From IMG/VR virus record IMGVR_UViG_3300009184_000138, positions 1 through 30,628 of that record: 30,628 nucleotides of DNA; one strand, written 5' to 3'. Positions within the stretch are counted from its first letter, which is position 1. Every line of letters starts with the position of its first letter. Position numbers and translations under genes: made by a program. This document shows, piece by piece, positions 22,185 through 29,640 of the stretch. A model generated the notes under the pieces. That model was not told where the DNA came from and searched no databases. It saw only the letters and a list, made by a program, of their open reading frames with translations. The stretch is from a virus.

Positions 22185-22718
22185 TTAAAGACCAATAGGT
22201 CTGCGACCTTGGTTTCTAATTTCTTGCAAAGCAGTAGCCGCTTCATTTCGCGCAGCACCTTGAGGATTCTTCCAATACTTTGACAAGTCAAACTTGTTAA
22301 TCATATTGGGGTTGTATCCTGTTGGAGTCGGCGTTGCTGCTTGCTTCATCCATTCCCAGTGTTGCGCCGCGGTGTCGTGGCTAGTAATACCCTGCTCAAG
22401 CATAATCTTTTCAATGGCTTGAACGTCATCGTCTGTTTGTGCAATGCCGCTGTCTTTCAACGCACGGCGTTTGCGATCAAGTTGCTCGCGGATTTCTTTC
22501 TCATGCAGCTTGTTTTCCAATTGCATGACCCGCTTTTCAGCAGCGTTAACCTTGCTCTCTGTGTAATCCTCAAGTTGTAACTCTGGGATCACCATGTCAG
22601 GGTTGATGCGCTGCGTCATACGCAAAAACTCTTTGCGCGTAGCAGGGTTATCCGCAAGACTCTTGGCTAAATTTGCCAATTCATCGCGCTGTTCAAACGA
22701 TACGTTTTCTAAGCTCAT
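22185..22718 (-). CDS. capsid scaffolding protein
   Basis: A 177-residue, highly charged helical protein. A heptad-rich region runs from about 48 to 100 (YTESKVNAAEKRVMQLENKL and EKEIREQLDRKRRAL), and the C-terminal part has a Lys/Arg tail (NQGRRPIGL). Scaffold proteins of this size and helical character precede the coat gene in podovirus-like genomes and bind the coat through a basic C-terminal helix. No protease motif is visible, so scaffold may exit intact. The call is from composition and synteny. Confidence 0.7.
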   Translation of the reverse strand: MSLENVSFEQRDELANLAKSLADNPATRKEFLRMTQRINPDMVIPELQLEDYTESKVNAAEKRVMQLENKLHEKEIREQLDRKRRALKDSGIAQTDDDVQAIEKIMLEQGITSHDTAAQHWEWMKQAATPTPTGYNPNMINKFDLSKYWKNPQGAARNEAATALQEIRNQGRRPIGL

Positions 22719-22735
22719 TTTTATCCCCTAATTAA

Positions 22736-22921
22736 TTAGATGACTTTCTTGGTATCGCCAGGGCGAGACAAGTTCATCATGTTTTTGTACCCTGCTTTCA
22801 CAGAGCCAGTCAGGCCACCGAATTGCGAATAACGGGGAGTGTTAACAATCTGCCCGTTCTTCTGGTTATTATCGGTTGGGTTGCGTGGAGCCGAGGCACC
22901 GCGTGGCTTAAATAAATCCAT
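22736..22921 (-). CDS. small basic protein of the head cluster
   Basis: The reading from ATG 22921 gives 61 residues: MDLFKPRGASAPRNPTDNNQ, then a QFGGLTGSVKAGYKNMMNLSRPGDTKK stretch. It is basic and probably disordered at first. AAAGGA before the ATG is an excellent ribosome site. It lies between the Pro/Gly-rich protein and the scaffold gene. Function unknown; it may be a minor head protein. Confidence 0.65.
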   Translation of the reverse strand: MDLFKPRGASAPRNPTDNNQKNGQIVNTPRYSQFGGLTGSVKAGYKNMMNLSRPGDTKKVI

Positions 22922-22931
22922 TTTGATTCCT

Positions 22932-23480
22932 TTACATTGGTGGCGGCATACCGCCGCCTGGTGGGGGAGGCATACCTGGGGGCATACCGCCTGGAGGTGG
23001 AGGCATACCGCCACCCGCACCTGGAGGAGGAGGTGGAGGTGCACCTGGTGGTGTCATGCCTGGTACTGGGGGAGCCGCCGACATTGCTTTGGCTTCGGGA
23101 GATGCACCGCCAGCCTGTGGCAATGATTGCAACAATTGCAAAATTTCTGACTGCTGCAATTCGTTGGTTTTGCCTTTACGCTGACCAAGAATGCTAGAGG
23201 CAGTACGAATGGCCGCAAGAACTTTTTGTCCTTCAGGAGATTCACTACCTAAAGCCGGCAGACTTTGCTCAAGCAAGTCCATTGCCATGCCCACGTTAAT
23301 TAATGCGGCTTCGCGGTTGCCCATCTTAGGTTCTGGCGTTGACATAGGTGCTGCCATTGGAGGCGCACTTGGTTCTGACATCCCACTTTGACCTTCCGGA
23401 GTCGGAGGTAACCCGCCTGGTGTAGCAGAATCCTTCTGACTTTTCATTAACGCCATCAACTGATCTGGTGGGACAGCCAT
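22932..23480 (-). CDS. Pro/Gly/Met-rich head-cluster protein
   Basis: A 182-residue product in three parts. There is a disordered Pro-rich N-terminus (1-52), a helical core (about 54-122, with LINVGMAMDLLEQSLPALGS) and a long Pro/Gly/Met low-complexity tail (about 137-182) that repeats MPPPPGG-like units and includes six consecutive prolines (148-153). Proteins with this make-up occur upstream of scaffold genes in related genomes, in my recollection without known function. The tail may be an adhesive or assembly-driving disordered region. A candidate promoter lies 26-53 bases upstream. Polyproline translation would depend on host EF-P. Confidence 0.65.
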   Translation of the reverse strand: MAVPPDQLMALMKSQKDSATPGGLPPTPEGQSGMSEPSAPPMAAPMSTPEPKMGNREAALINVGMAMDLLEQSLPALGSESPEGQKVLAAIRTASSILGQRKGKTNELQQSEILQLLQSLPQAGGASPEAKAMSAAPPVPGMTPPGAPPPPPPGAGGGMPPPPGGMPPGMPPPPGGGMPPPM

Positions 23481-23505
23481 GTCAAATTCCTAAGTAATTT
23501 TCGAC

Positions 23506-23533
23506 AGAATAATCTTCTGTACGCGTTTGTCAA
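23506..23533 (-). promoter_or_regulatory. candidate sigma70-type promoter for the capsid gene group
   Basis: On the - strand TTGACA (23528-23533, full -35 match) and TATTCT (23506-23511, 4 of 6 to TATAAT) are separated by 16 bases and lie 26 bases upstream of the ATG at 23480. It would reinforce transcription of the Pro/Gly-rich protein, scaffold and coat genes within the late operon. By-eye call. Confidence 0.4.
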
Positions 23534-23594
23534 GAGGAGGAGTAATTTTTTTGGTTCCCGACCCTCGGCAGGACTTATCGGCTACACGATAATC

Positions 23595-23612
23595 TTAGGG
23601 TTTAACCCCTAA
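23595..23612 (-). other. hairpin after the 12-residue peptide gene
   Basis: TTAGGG and CCCTAA (- strand reading, with a GTTAAA loop) form a 6-bp stem three bases after the TAA of the tiny gene at 23615-23653. No U run follows, so termination is unlikely; it may stabilise or separate transcripts. Confidence 0.3.
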
Positions 23613-23614
23613 AA

Positions 23615-23653
23615 TTACTTGCGTGATTTACGGCCTTTACGCGATTTACGCAT
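23615..23653 (-). CDS. candidate 12-residue Arg/Lys peptide
   Basis: The frame encodes MRKSRKGRKSRK, with eight of twelve residues basic, and is preceded by AAAGGAG with seven bases to the ATG. This is the best ribosome site in the stretch 23481-23733, which otherwise holds no gene. Such a peptide would bind nucleic acid or phosphate. It is too short for coding statistics, but the combination of ribosome site, lysine/arginine codons and following hairpin makes chance less attractive. Conservation in relatives is the test. Confidence 0.4.
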   Translation of the reverse strand: MRKSRKGRKSRK

Positions 23654-23733
23654 AGTGCACTCCTTTAAGAATGACGGCCACCAAATTTTAGGGAAGGCAG
23701 CCAAACCCTATTCCCTGAACTAGGAATTCTTTA

Positions 23734-23892
23734 TTAACCGCGTGTTGCCCTGCCATAATTGCGCGGGGTTGTATTACGGTCAAAACTCTTGGTTGATACA
23801 CGATACTGCAAATTTGGACTTTGTTCACCACGTTTTAATGACTCTGTAGTCACTCGCGGCTGATCTGCCTTGGGTTGTACGTTTTTAGCCAT
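23734..23892 (-). CDS. small basic protein after portal gene
   Basis: The 52-residue product (MAKNVQPKADQPRV, then LKRGEQSPNLQYRVSTKSFD and PRNYGRATRG) is basic with no hydrophobic segment. GAAAGGATAATA precedes the ATG, including part of the portal stop, so translation is coupled to portal. It has two bases between its start and the portal stop. Function unknown; it may bind nucleic acid or be a minor capsid component. Confidence 0.65.
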   Translation of the reverse strand: MAKNVQPKADQPRVTTESLKRGEQSPNLQYRVSTKSFDRNTTPRNYGRATRG

Positions 23893-23894
23893 TA

Positions 23895-25508
23895 TTATCC
23901 TTTCTTGGCTTCTGGTTCAGGTTTCGGCTGTGAAGCCTCCTTTTCCATGCGCCGCTTTAACTTGTCTTTCAACAATTGTTTCATTGGAGGCTCTAGCATA
24001 TCAAGTAAGGATTCTTTGTCAATAGCTTGGGCTTTGAAGAGGCTAAACGCCAATTCTTTGGTATCTTCCGTAAATATTGGCGAGTTGGAATGAGCATCAA
24101 CTTTAACTACAAAGTCACGGGTAAATTGTTCAGCAATAAATGGCACATTCTCCGTGTCTTTAAAATGCGTAGCATCGTAGACTTGCATCAGTTTTAGATA
24201 AAGTGTTGCAACTTTCTCTAGGCTGTCCTCAACAATGAGTGCGCGTTTCTTAGCGCGGCTTGACCCTAGACGGGCGAGCTGGCTGGCGTGACCTTGTGAG
24301 CGAACACCGGATTCCCCGCGGCCTGAAAGAACGTTGCTAATTCCCGACACTTCAGAAAACATTGAATCAATTTCGTGAGTGACTTCCCAAAGATTAGAGG
24401 GCATCTCTGGCCCCATGCGCTCGGCTTTAGCGTTTGGCATATCGCTTGCCAACAGACCACCCGCACGGTTAAGTGCGAAATTCTTTTCATCCAAGATGCC
24501 AGTAAAGCCGGTCAGGGAAGTGGGAGGCGAGACTTGTTTGCTCAACAGGTCAAGTATCTCAGTCATGCGATTATTTCGCAGGGCTTGCAAGAGCATGAGC
24601 TTTTGCGCTTCTGATTGTCCCCAGAAGTAATCGTATTGGGGATTTGGGCAGATTTGAATGAAAGGATGCTCACCTTTAAGAAACAGGGAAGAGCCTGGGC
24701 GGTCATAAATAATAACGTCAGGTGAGGCAATAGTTACGCATTGGTAATCTTCAATCTCATCGTTCCAAACCCATAGCTCATTCATCTCTATGGTTTCTTC
24801 AGACAGTCGCGCACGGTACTTATTCATCCCGTACAAGTCCATATTGACTTGTCCGTAGATGGTTGGGTTGGTGGCCGACATCACAATACGGGCTACACCG
24901 TCCCCTCCCTCTGCCCCATCGTTGCTAGTGTTTTTAATGTTTCCTGTTACACGCGAAACAATTTGCTCACGTTTTGGGTGAGAATAGAGCCGCGCATAAA
25001 GTTCTGAGCGAGTGATGTAATAGCGTTGGCAGATGGCTTCTTGGCGATCAACGTATGGCGTGTCTTCACGCAACACGCCCATTGCACCTGGCTCAATCAT
25101 GTAGGGATGAATCCCTTGGTTGTAGACCAGTTTGACAAAGGTGGTGTTGTAGACCAACGACCAAGTTAGCGCCGTAGAAAAGACTTGATCAGCATTGCTG
25201 TTGAGCCACTCATCGTTTAATGCCATCGTGAGGCGTGGCACTTTGCGGTGTTCAAACTCAGCGACAGACGCACCCACGTTAATTGAAAACCGAGTGCTTT
25301 CAGCGGAATACAGAAACGAGGTGAGTTGATCTAAGTGCGGGTGAATCTTGTTAAAGTATGCGGGTGGCTCTTCGGGGCCAGCACCAAACAGATAATAAGA
25401 GCGAAGGGTTCCGTAATCGGCTTTGCGTTCTTCACGCGAGACCATACACTTTTCCATCAGGTCAAGATAGAAACTCTCGCGCTCATCATTGTTTGGTGGG
25501 ATACGCAT
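23895..25508 (-). CDS. portal protein
   Basis: The 537-residue product has the features of podovirus-type portals: a helical N-terminus with REERKADYGTLRSYYLFG (about 25-42) and FNKIHPHLDQLTSFLYSAES (52-71). A beta-rich central region includes DVIIYDRPGSSLFLKGEHPF. The crown/stem helices QSEAQKLMLLQALRNNRM and IDSMFSEVSGISNVLSGRGE are conserved in such portals. The C-terminal end is Lys/Glu-rich, as expected for the clip/crown tail. It sits after the terminase and the zinc-ribbon protein and before the head genes. It forms the dodecameric DNA channel. High confidence from synteny and pattern. Confidence 0.85.
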   Translation of the reverse strand: MRIPPNNDERESFYLDLMEKCMVSREERKADYGTLRSYYLFGAGPEEPPAYFNKIHPHLDQLTSFLYSAESTRFSINVGASVAEFEHRKVPRLTMALNDEWLNSNADQVFSTALTWSLVYNTTFVKLVYNQGIHPYMIEPGAMGVLREDTPYVDRQEAICQRYYITRSELYARLYSHPKREQIVSRVTGNIKNTSNDGAEGGDGVARIVMSATNPTIYGQVNMDLYGMNKYRARLSEETIEMNELWVWNDEIEDYQCVTIASPDVIIYDRPGSSLFLKGEHPFIQICPNPQYDYFWGQSEAQKLMLLQALRNNRMTEILDLLSKQVSPPTSLTGFTGILDEKNFALNRAGGLLASDMPNAKAERMGPEMPSNLWEVTHEIDSMFSEVSGISNVLSGRGESGVRSQGHASQLARLGSSRAKKRALIVEDSLEKVATLYLKLMQVYDATHFKDTENVPFIAEQFTRDFVVKVDAHSNSPIFTEDTKELAFSLFKAQAIDKESLLDMLEPPMKQLLKDKLKRRMEKEASQPKPEPEAKKG

Positions 25509-26068
25509 TATGTTTTGATCTTCAGGTTTTGTGGATCTTGCATTGTTGCACGGGGATCAACCCTTGGCCCTGATTGTATCCCCGCATCGCGTGGTGTCAA
25601 GCCCACGGACTCACCTTGTACGGATTGATTATAGCGGCCAGCCAAGACTGAGGCCATATTCATCCCTTGAAATCCACCGCCCCATATTGCTGAATCACCG
25701 GCTCTAGCTTCTTGCGGCGGCGGGGGCGGGGCTTGGACTGACTGGTCTTTACGGGGGCGGCCACGCTTTTTGGGTGTGGCAAACTTTTCTGCCTCTGCGT
25801 ATTCTTTCTCGCTGAACTTGTTGTTGCGGGTAAGGTAGCCGGCTTGGTTCTCGCCCGTGCGGGTGGACTTAATGTCAGACATTCCGAATTCGTTCGCAAG
25901 ATTTCGCAAGTGTGAGTCGGCGGCTTTGGACTTGTCTGAAACAAAGCCAACGCTTTTAAGAAAGACTTGTAGAACCAATTCATCGCGACATCCCTCTGAA
26001 CAAACAGGTTCAAAGCCTTCAAAGAAGCCATGCTCCTGACATTTGTAATCTCTAAGTATACGAGCCAT
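25508..26068 (-). CDS. zinc-ribbon plus AT-hook protein between terminase and portal
   Basis: The 186-residue product has an N-terminal cluster C10-x2-H13, C23-x3-C27 in YKCQEHGFFEGFEPVC, which could bind one zinc. After a helical stretch it has KKRGRPRK (100-107), a canonical AT-hook-like GRP core flanked by basic residues. A proline run (114-118) and a disordered Gly-rich tail follow. AT-hooks grip the minor groove of AT-rich DNA. The gene overlaps portal (TAATG) and follows the HTH gene after three bases. A role in genome packaging or DNA organisation is plausible; no family is known to me. Confidence 0.65.
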   Translation of the reverse strand: MARILRDYKCQEHGFFEGFEPVCSEGCRDELVLQVFLKSVGFVSDKSKAADSHLRNLANEFGMSDIKSTRTGENQAGYLTRNNKFSEKEYAEAEKFATPKKRGRPRKDQSVQAPPPPPQEARAGDSAIWGGGFQGMNMASVLAGRYNQSVQGESVGLTPRDAGIQSGPRVDPRATMQDPQNLKIKT

Positions 26069-26071
26069 TAT

Positions 26072-26467
26072 TTATCCCCTATCAAGTTGGTCGGCAAGAT
26101 TATGGTCATAGTCTGCCTTGTTAACAATTCCTAGCTTCATTTTGATCTCGCCGTTTACGACTTGCAAGCCATACCCCCGGGCGAGGCGAGGTTTGGCAAC
26201 TTTGCGGTATTCGGTGAATCTTGTATTGTCCCAGTTCTGCATGACCGCTATTTCTCCCTTTTTCCAAGAAATATAGGCTTTTGAGACTCTTATTTGTACA
26301 TATTCGGTAATTGGAAACGTTTCTTTCTGAAAAGTGTCGTTTAGCGTACTCAAAGAGATGCCGGCAACCTCTGCAAACAGTTTTAGCGAGATTCCACGGT
26401 TTTCATCCGCAATAAAGCGTTTAATGATGCGTAGAAGGTCGGTTTTAAGAATGGTTGTTGGACGCAC
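26072..26467 (-). CDS. helix-turn-helix protein, possible small terminase or regulator
   Basis: The 131-residue product starts at GTG 26467 and overlaps the end of the large terminase by 23 bases. Residues about 27-62 (LKLFAEVAGISLSTLNDTFQ) look like an HTH or winged DNA-binding segment; the rest is charged and ends DYDHNLADQLDRG. An HTH protein right after terL could be a small terminase in unusual order or a transcription regulator. No leucine-zipper oligomerisation region is evident. AGGT lies about eight bases before the GTG. Uncertain. Confidence 0.5.
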   Translation of the reverse strand: MRPTTILKTDLLRIIKRFIADENRGISLKLFAEVAGISLSTLNDTFQKETFPITEYVQIRVSKAYISWKKGEIAVMQNWDNTRFTEYRKVAKPRLARGYGLQVVNGEIKMKLGIVNKADYDHNLADQLDRG

Positions 26468-28223
26468 CGTAAATACCTATCTGTTTTAAGTAATCAGAGA
26501 CGTTTCTACCCATTGCGACCTCTTCAGGGGTTAATTCCTGCTGTTTCTTAGAGATATCCTTAGAAATACGTCTGCCAATGAGCTGGGGCTGCACTTGTTC
26601 GGCATAAGCCGCGGCTGCTAAGGCTGAAGCGATCACACGATCATCTTTGTTGCGCCCAGAGGCCTCAATTGAGCCACCGTCTCGCGTGACTGTCTTCATT
26701 TCTTCAATGGTATCCATATCCCAGATATCCATCATGTTGCGCTCAAAGTAATCCTTCATGTAGGTGAGCATTCTTTCCTTAGTAGCCGAGGTGGTGAGCC
26801 AGCCCATGCTCTGAGACAAGCCACCAAGCGAATCATTCTTTCTCCAGATGTAAGAAGTCATGCTACCGAGCACGTTCATCAAATCTGTACCCATTTGGTT
26901 GCCCATGTTGGAGGCCAGACGCTTAAGATTGCGTAATTCGTTGATGACGGCTTGGCCTGGGCCATTGACCTCAAGGTTTAGCGTGGAGTTCTTGTAGGCA
27001 CCCGCTAAGTGGGCAATCACCCAAGCGTATTGGTAGGTGTTCATCTCTGAGGTGGCAAACGCCGCCACTTGTTCCAAACCATCTGAATACGCTCGATACA
27101 CTTGAATGCAGAACCGATCAGCCCAATCACTAGAACCATAGGCAGGATCAGCACCGATAACGTAATACGCAGTATCAATGGGTTCCTCCCATATCTTAAG
27201 TGAGGCAAGACGTTCTGTGGATTTGAGCACGGTAGTGTCTTGGAAGTTTGCCCCGAAGGAGTATCGGTAATAATCGGGTAATCGTTTCTTGGCGGCCTTT
27301 GCAGCATCGGTACACCTCGCGTTAGAAAAGAAAGACGTTCCTGTCATCACAAAAGCGTAGTCTTCAGTTGGCGGGAACTCTTGATACATCAAAGAATCGT
27401 CCTTGATACCTTCTAAGAGTTTCCAACGCCACCAGGCTATTTGTCGTGAGTTGATCTCAACGCCATAGAGTTTCTTAATGTCACGCACCCACTCTTTCTC
27501 TTCACCGGTTAATTTACCGTCCCAGTAAACTTTGTAAGTCTGGCCAAGAGGATCAAGTGCATACAATTCATTACGCCACCAGCCACAAAAAATAGCCCTT
27601 TGCGTTCGTGCTCTTTTACTAGTGGTATACATATCGTGGAACATATTAAATCCACGGGCAGTAGATTCAAAGATGTACATTCGCATTGGGTTGGTTTCAG
27701 CCAAAGACGCCAGTAGTGAGGCAAGTCCTTCCTCATCACCCCATGATGAAGTTTCAGTCCCATGTAGGAATGTGATTGCTTTTCCACGGCCGAGCGTCCC
27801 CTTGCTTCTTGTCCCTGCCACTTGATAAAACAACCGACTGCGGTTCTTCAGACTCATCTGGGTTCTGTTGTGAGCCAACACCGGTATCTTGTACTCTTTT
27901 GGCAAACCCTCCATGTACATCGAAAGCGTTGACCTAAACATATCCCGATTCTCTTCAGTATCGGTTGTCAACGTTCCCTGTAAGCCTGGATTAATGAAGT
28001 GCCAGTACAGGTCAAGTGCCAGAGAGATGGTTGTAATCCCTAACTGTCTGCCTTTGAGAATGGTAAAGAAGTGAATATCCTCTTCCAACCCTTTAGCAAT
28101 CTCGCCCATCACATAGGTCTGGGTGCCTAGCAAGTTATCCATCTTGCGTAAGCCCTGCTCCTTAGTCTCAATCTTGAGCTGCTTACAGAAGTTGTAGAAC
28201 TGTTGCAGATTAAATGCGGCCAT
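26445..28223 (-). CDS. terL: terminase large subunit
   Basis: From ATG 28223, preceded by GGGAAC, the product is 592 residues; a GTG at 28271 would add 16 but has no ribosome site. The ATPase domain has a Walker A variant KGRQLGIT (57-64), a Walker B-like strand ITFLHGTE (150-157) and a C-motif-like FESTARG (185-191). The nuclease domain has IGADPAYG (D359), an acidic strand LEVNGPG (E418) and GRNKDDR (D527/D528), the expected three metal-binding acids of RNase H-type packaging nucleases. It packages DNA through the portal and cuts the concatemer. It overlaps the gene before it and the HTH gene after it. Confidence 0.9.
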   Translation of the reverse strand: MAAFNLQQFYNFCKQLKIETKEQGLRKMDNLLGTQTYVMGEIAKGLEEDIHFFTILKGRQLGITTISLALDLYWHFINPGLQGTLTTDTEENRDMFRSTLSMYMEGLPKEYKIPVLAHNRTQMSLKNRSRLFYQVAGTRSKGTLGRGKAITFLHGTETSSWGDEEGLASLLASLAETNPMRMYIFESTARGFNMFHDMYTTSKRARTQRAIFCGWWRNELYALDPLGQTYKVYWDGKLTGEEKEWVRDIKKLYGVEINSRQIAWWRWKLLEGIKDDSLMYQEFPPTEDYAFVMTGTSFFSNARCTDAAKAAKKRLPDYYRYSFGANFQDTTVLKSTERLASLKIWEEPIDTAYYVIGADPAYGSSDWADRFCIQVYRAYSDGLEQVAAFATSEMNTYQYAWVIAHLAGAYKNSTLNLEVNGPGQAVINELRNLKRLASNMGNQMGTDLMNVLGSMTSYIWRKNDSLGGLSQSMGWLTTSATKERMLTYMKDYFERNMMDIWDMDTIEEMKTVTRDGGSIEASGRNKDDRVIASALAAAAYAEQVQPQLIGRRISKDISKKQQELTPEEVAMGRNVSDYLKQIGIYGASNNHS

Positions 28224-28431
28224 CTTGTTCCCAATTTGCAATCCTGACACAGACTTCTTTGTTTCGTGCACAAGAAATCAACTCTCTGTACATCAGTTCA
28301 GAGTAATTCTTTTGCCAATCCTCTGCCAACTTAATCTTCTGCTTCTTGGTTTTGCAAGCCAATGCCCGTCTCATTTGCAAAGACAGGTCAGAGCGAGTCT
28401 CAAAGAGATACTGTTTAAGTAATGTATCCAA
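28210..28431 (-). CDS. small basic protein upstream of terL
   Basis: The 73-residue product is probably helical and basic: MDTLLKQYLFETRSDLSLQ at the start, then KTKKQKIKLAEDWQKNYSEL. The start is TTG at 28431 with AGAGG six bases upstream, inside the end of the preceding gene. It overlaps the terminase start region by 14 bases, so coupled translation is likely. It could be the small terminase by position but has no HTH I can see. Function unknown. Confidence 0.55.
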   Translation of the reverse strand: MDTLLKQYLFETRSDLSLQMRRALACKTKKQKIKLAEDWQKNYSELMYRELISCARNKEVCVRIANWEQDGRI

Positions 28432-28600
28432 GAATAACCTCTGCGGCCTTGATCACTTTCTTATCCCCAGGTTCAGCCACCTTGTCTTCAATGTAACCTG
28501 TCAACTCTTGAATAATCTCCTGCAACCGCGCACGCATCAAGCAATCCACAAAGTCACAAGCCAGCATCTCGCCATTATCAACAACGTGGTAATCAGCCAT
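28415..28600 (-). CDS. small acidic helical protein
   Basis: A 61-residue product starting MADYHVVDNGEMLACDFVDC, probably two helices, with RLQEIIQELTGYIEDKV in the middle. The ATG overlaps the upstream stop (TAATG). Its neighbours are other small genes ahead of terL. No family recognised. Confidence 0.55.
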   Translation of the reverse strand: MADYHVVDNGEMLACDFVDCLMRARLQEIIQELTGYIEDKVAEPGDKKVIKAAEVILGYIT

Positions 28601-28818
28601 TAATGCAACCCCTCAGAATACTGAGCAATCACCGCCTTCAAGTTATCAATCTCAGCCTGGGCTTGAGTCATCATCCGAGTACTCTCACCATGCACCCGCA
28701 TTAACTCTTTAAACATATCAATCTTAGTCATCGACCAGACACGATCCAAGTACTGACGCTTAAACGCCTCATCAGCAGTCTCAACCAGTTGTTCAATCAC
28801 CGCAGCACCGTTCATCAT
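28600..28818 (-). CDS. small helical protein
   Basis: A 72-residue product (MMNGAAVIEQLVETADEAF, then helices with EIDNLKAVIAQYSEGLH). I chose ATG 28818 because it forms an ATGA overlap with the preceding stop and has GGAGA six bases upstream; ATG 28830 is too close to its own ribosome site. The helical, coil-like make-up could suit a small terminase or a packaging accessory, but there is no HTH. Unknown function. Confidence 0.55.
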   Translation of the reverse strand: MMNGAAVIEQLVETADEAFKRQYLDRVWSMTKIDMFKELMRVHGESTRMMTQAQAEIDNLKAVIAQYSEGLH

Positions 28819-29036
28819 AAGATTCTCCATACCCTGATCCCATTATCCTGTTTACGAGCACTAAATTTCCAACCCAACACCTTGTTAGCACGGTAGTTAG
28901 CATTATTAATAGTCGGTAACTTACCTTCAGGTACAAAGAAACTATCTCCTACATCCATATCCTTATACGGATAGGTGTATCTTCGTATCTTAGCTGTCAT
29001 CGGTACATCTTTCTCAATACCAAGTATATCTGCCAT
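28815..29036 (-). CDS. small phage protein with DxxVGDSFFVP motif
   Basis: The 73-residue product (MADILGIEKDVPM) contains YKDMDVGDSFFVPEG and KFSARKQDNGIRVWRI, a layout I recall from widespread small phage proteins of unknown function (DUF7303-like; name from memory). I chose ATG 29036 for the AGGGAG site eight bases upstream; the frame is open to 29201, but that part runs through the control region and lacks a ribosome site. It is the first gene of the leftward operon. Confidence 0.65.
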   Translation of the reverse strand: MADILGIEKDVPMTAKIRRYTYPYKDMDVGDSFFVPEGKLPTINNANYRANKVLGWKFSARKQDNGIRVWRIL

Positions 29037-29132
29037 GTACATCTCCCTATATATCGGGATGTTAGCATAAACACGTTTTTCTTTTGGGGGGATGATGGAA
29101 TGGTGCACCCGCTCACCCATACTCAAACCCAA

Positions 29133-29146
29133 GCCAGTGCCCTGGC
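29133..29146. repeat. hairpin GCCAG-TGCC-CTGGC
   Basis: A perfect 5-bp inverted repeat with a 4-base loop in the leader of the leftward operon, about 100 bases before the first gene. It may shape the 5' end of the transcript. Confidence 0.35.
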
Positions 29147-29341
29147 ATCGATCTAGCTGCGCGTCTAGTGCTCGATTGCCGAGCGTTACTGTATCGCCCA
29201 TAGCCCTATGACGGCACTGGTATCTAGCTATGCTCCGGTATATAGGTATAACGTACCTAGTCGTTACCCCTTTGCCCCTTTGGATATACCATATACAGTA
29301 GACGGGAGAGAGATACTAAACTTCCAGCGTATCCCATTCTG

Positions 29342-29358
29342 AACCATACGGTATGGTT
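29342..29358. promoter_or_regulatory. 17-bp dyad, candidate operator
   Basis: AACCATAC-G-GTATGGTT is a perfect 8-bp inverted repeat around one base. On the - strand it directly follows TATAGT (29359-29364, 5 of 6 to a -10 box), so a repressor bound here would cover the start of a leftward transcript. The matching -35 is weak. Confidence 0.45.
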
Positions 29359-29498
29359 ACTATATGTATAACTTGAACCCCTATTGTCTATTCTGAGGTC
29401 TGATATGTATAATATATAAAAACAAGTATATACATCTATAGATAATAACTAAGTATTACTTAATATATCAGTACAGTCTATAGTCTAAGGTATAGGTA

Positions 29499-29512
29499 TA
29501 TAGACGTCTATA
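29499..29512. promoter_or_regulatory. 14-bp perfect palindrome
   Basis: TATAGACGTCTATA is fully self-complementary and lies ten bases from the 16-bp palindrome. It could be an operator half-site pair. Confidence 0.4.
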
Positions 29513-29522
29513 CTGTGGTGAA

Positions 29523-29538
29523 ATCTCGAGCTCGAGAT
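29523..29538. promoter_or_regulatory. 16-bp perfect palindrome over leftward start site, candidate operator
   Basis: ATCTCGAGCTCGAGAT is a perfect 16-bp palindrome and lies immediately downstream of the leftward -10 box (29540-29545). The predicted leftward start falls near its centre, the usual place for a repressor site. Confidence 0.5.
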
Positions 29539-29539
29539 A

Positions 29540-29567
29540 TTTATAAGTTATACTTTAGCAGGGTAAA
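29540..29567 (-). promoter_or_regulatory. candidate leftward sigma70-type promoter
   Basis: On the - strand TTTACC (29562-29567, 4 of 6 to TTGACA), a 16-base spacer and TATAAA (29540-29545, 5 of 6) face the structural operon, whose first gene starts about 500 bases away. Confidence 0.45.
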
Positions 29568-29604
29568 CACCTATAAATATATATCAATAATAATAAGAAA
29601 TACA

Positions 29605-29634
29605 TTGAACTGATATACATAAACGTGATCTAAT
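29605..29634 (+). promoter_or_regulatory. candidate rightward promoter for the ArdC-type gene
   Basis: TTGAAC (29605-29610, 4 of 6), an 18-base spacer and TCTAAT (29629-29634, 5 of 6) would start transcription near 29641, about 50 bases ahead of the ATG at 29690. Confidence 0.4.
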
Positions 29635-29640
29635 CAAGTA

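Noticed and set aside
22839-23126. Antisense frame rich in Trp, His and Arg
   Set aside because: It is the complement of the Pro/Gly-rich coding tail and its composition is an artefact of those codons.
29037-29201. 55-codon extension of the first gene of the leftward operon
   Set aside because: It runs through the control region and hairpin, lacks a ribosome site, and the conserved protein begins at the ATG with AGGGAG in front (29036).
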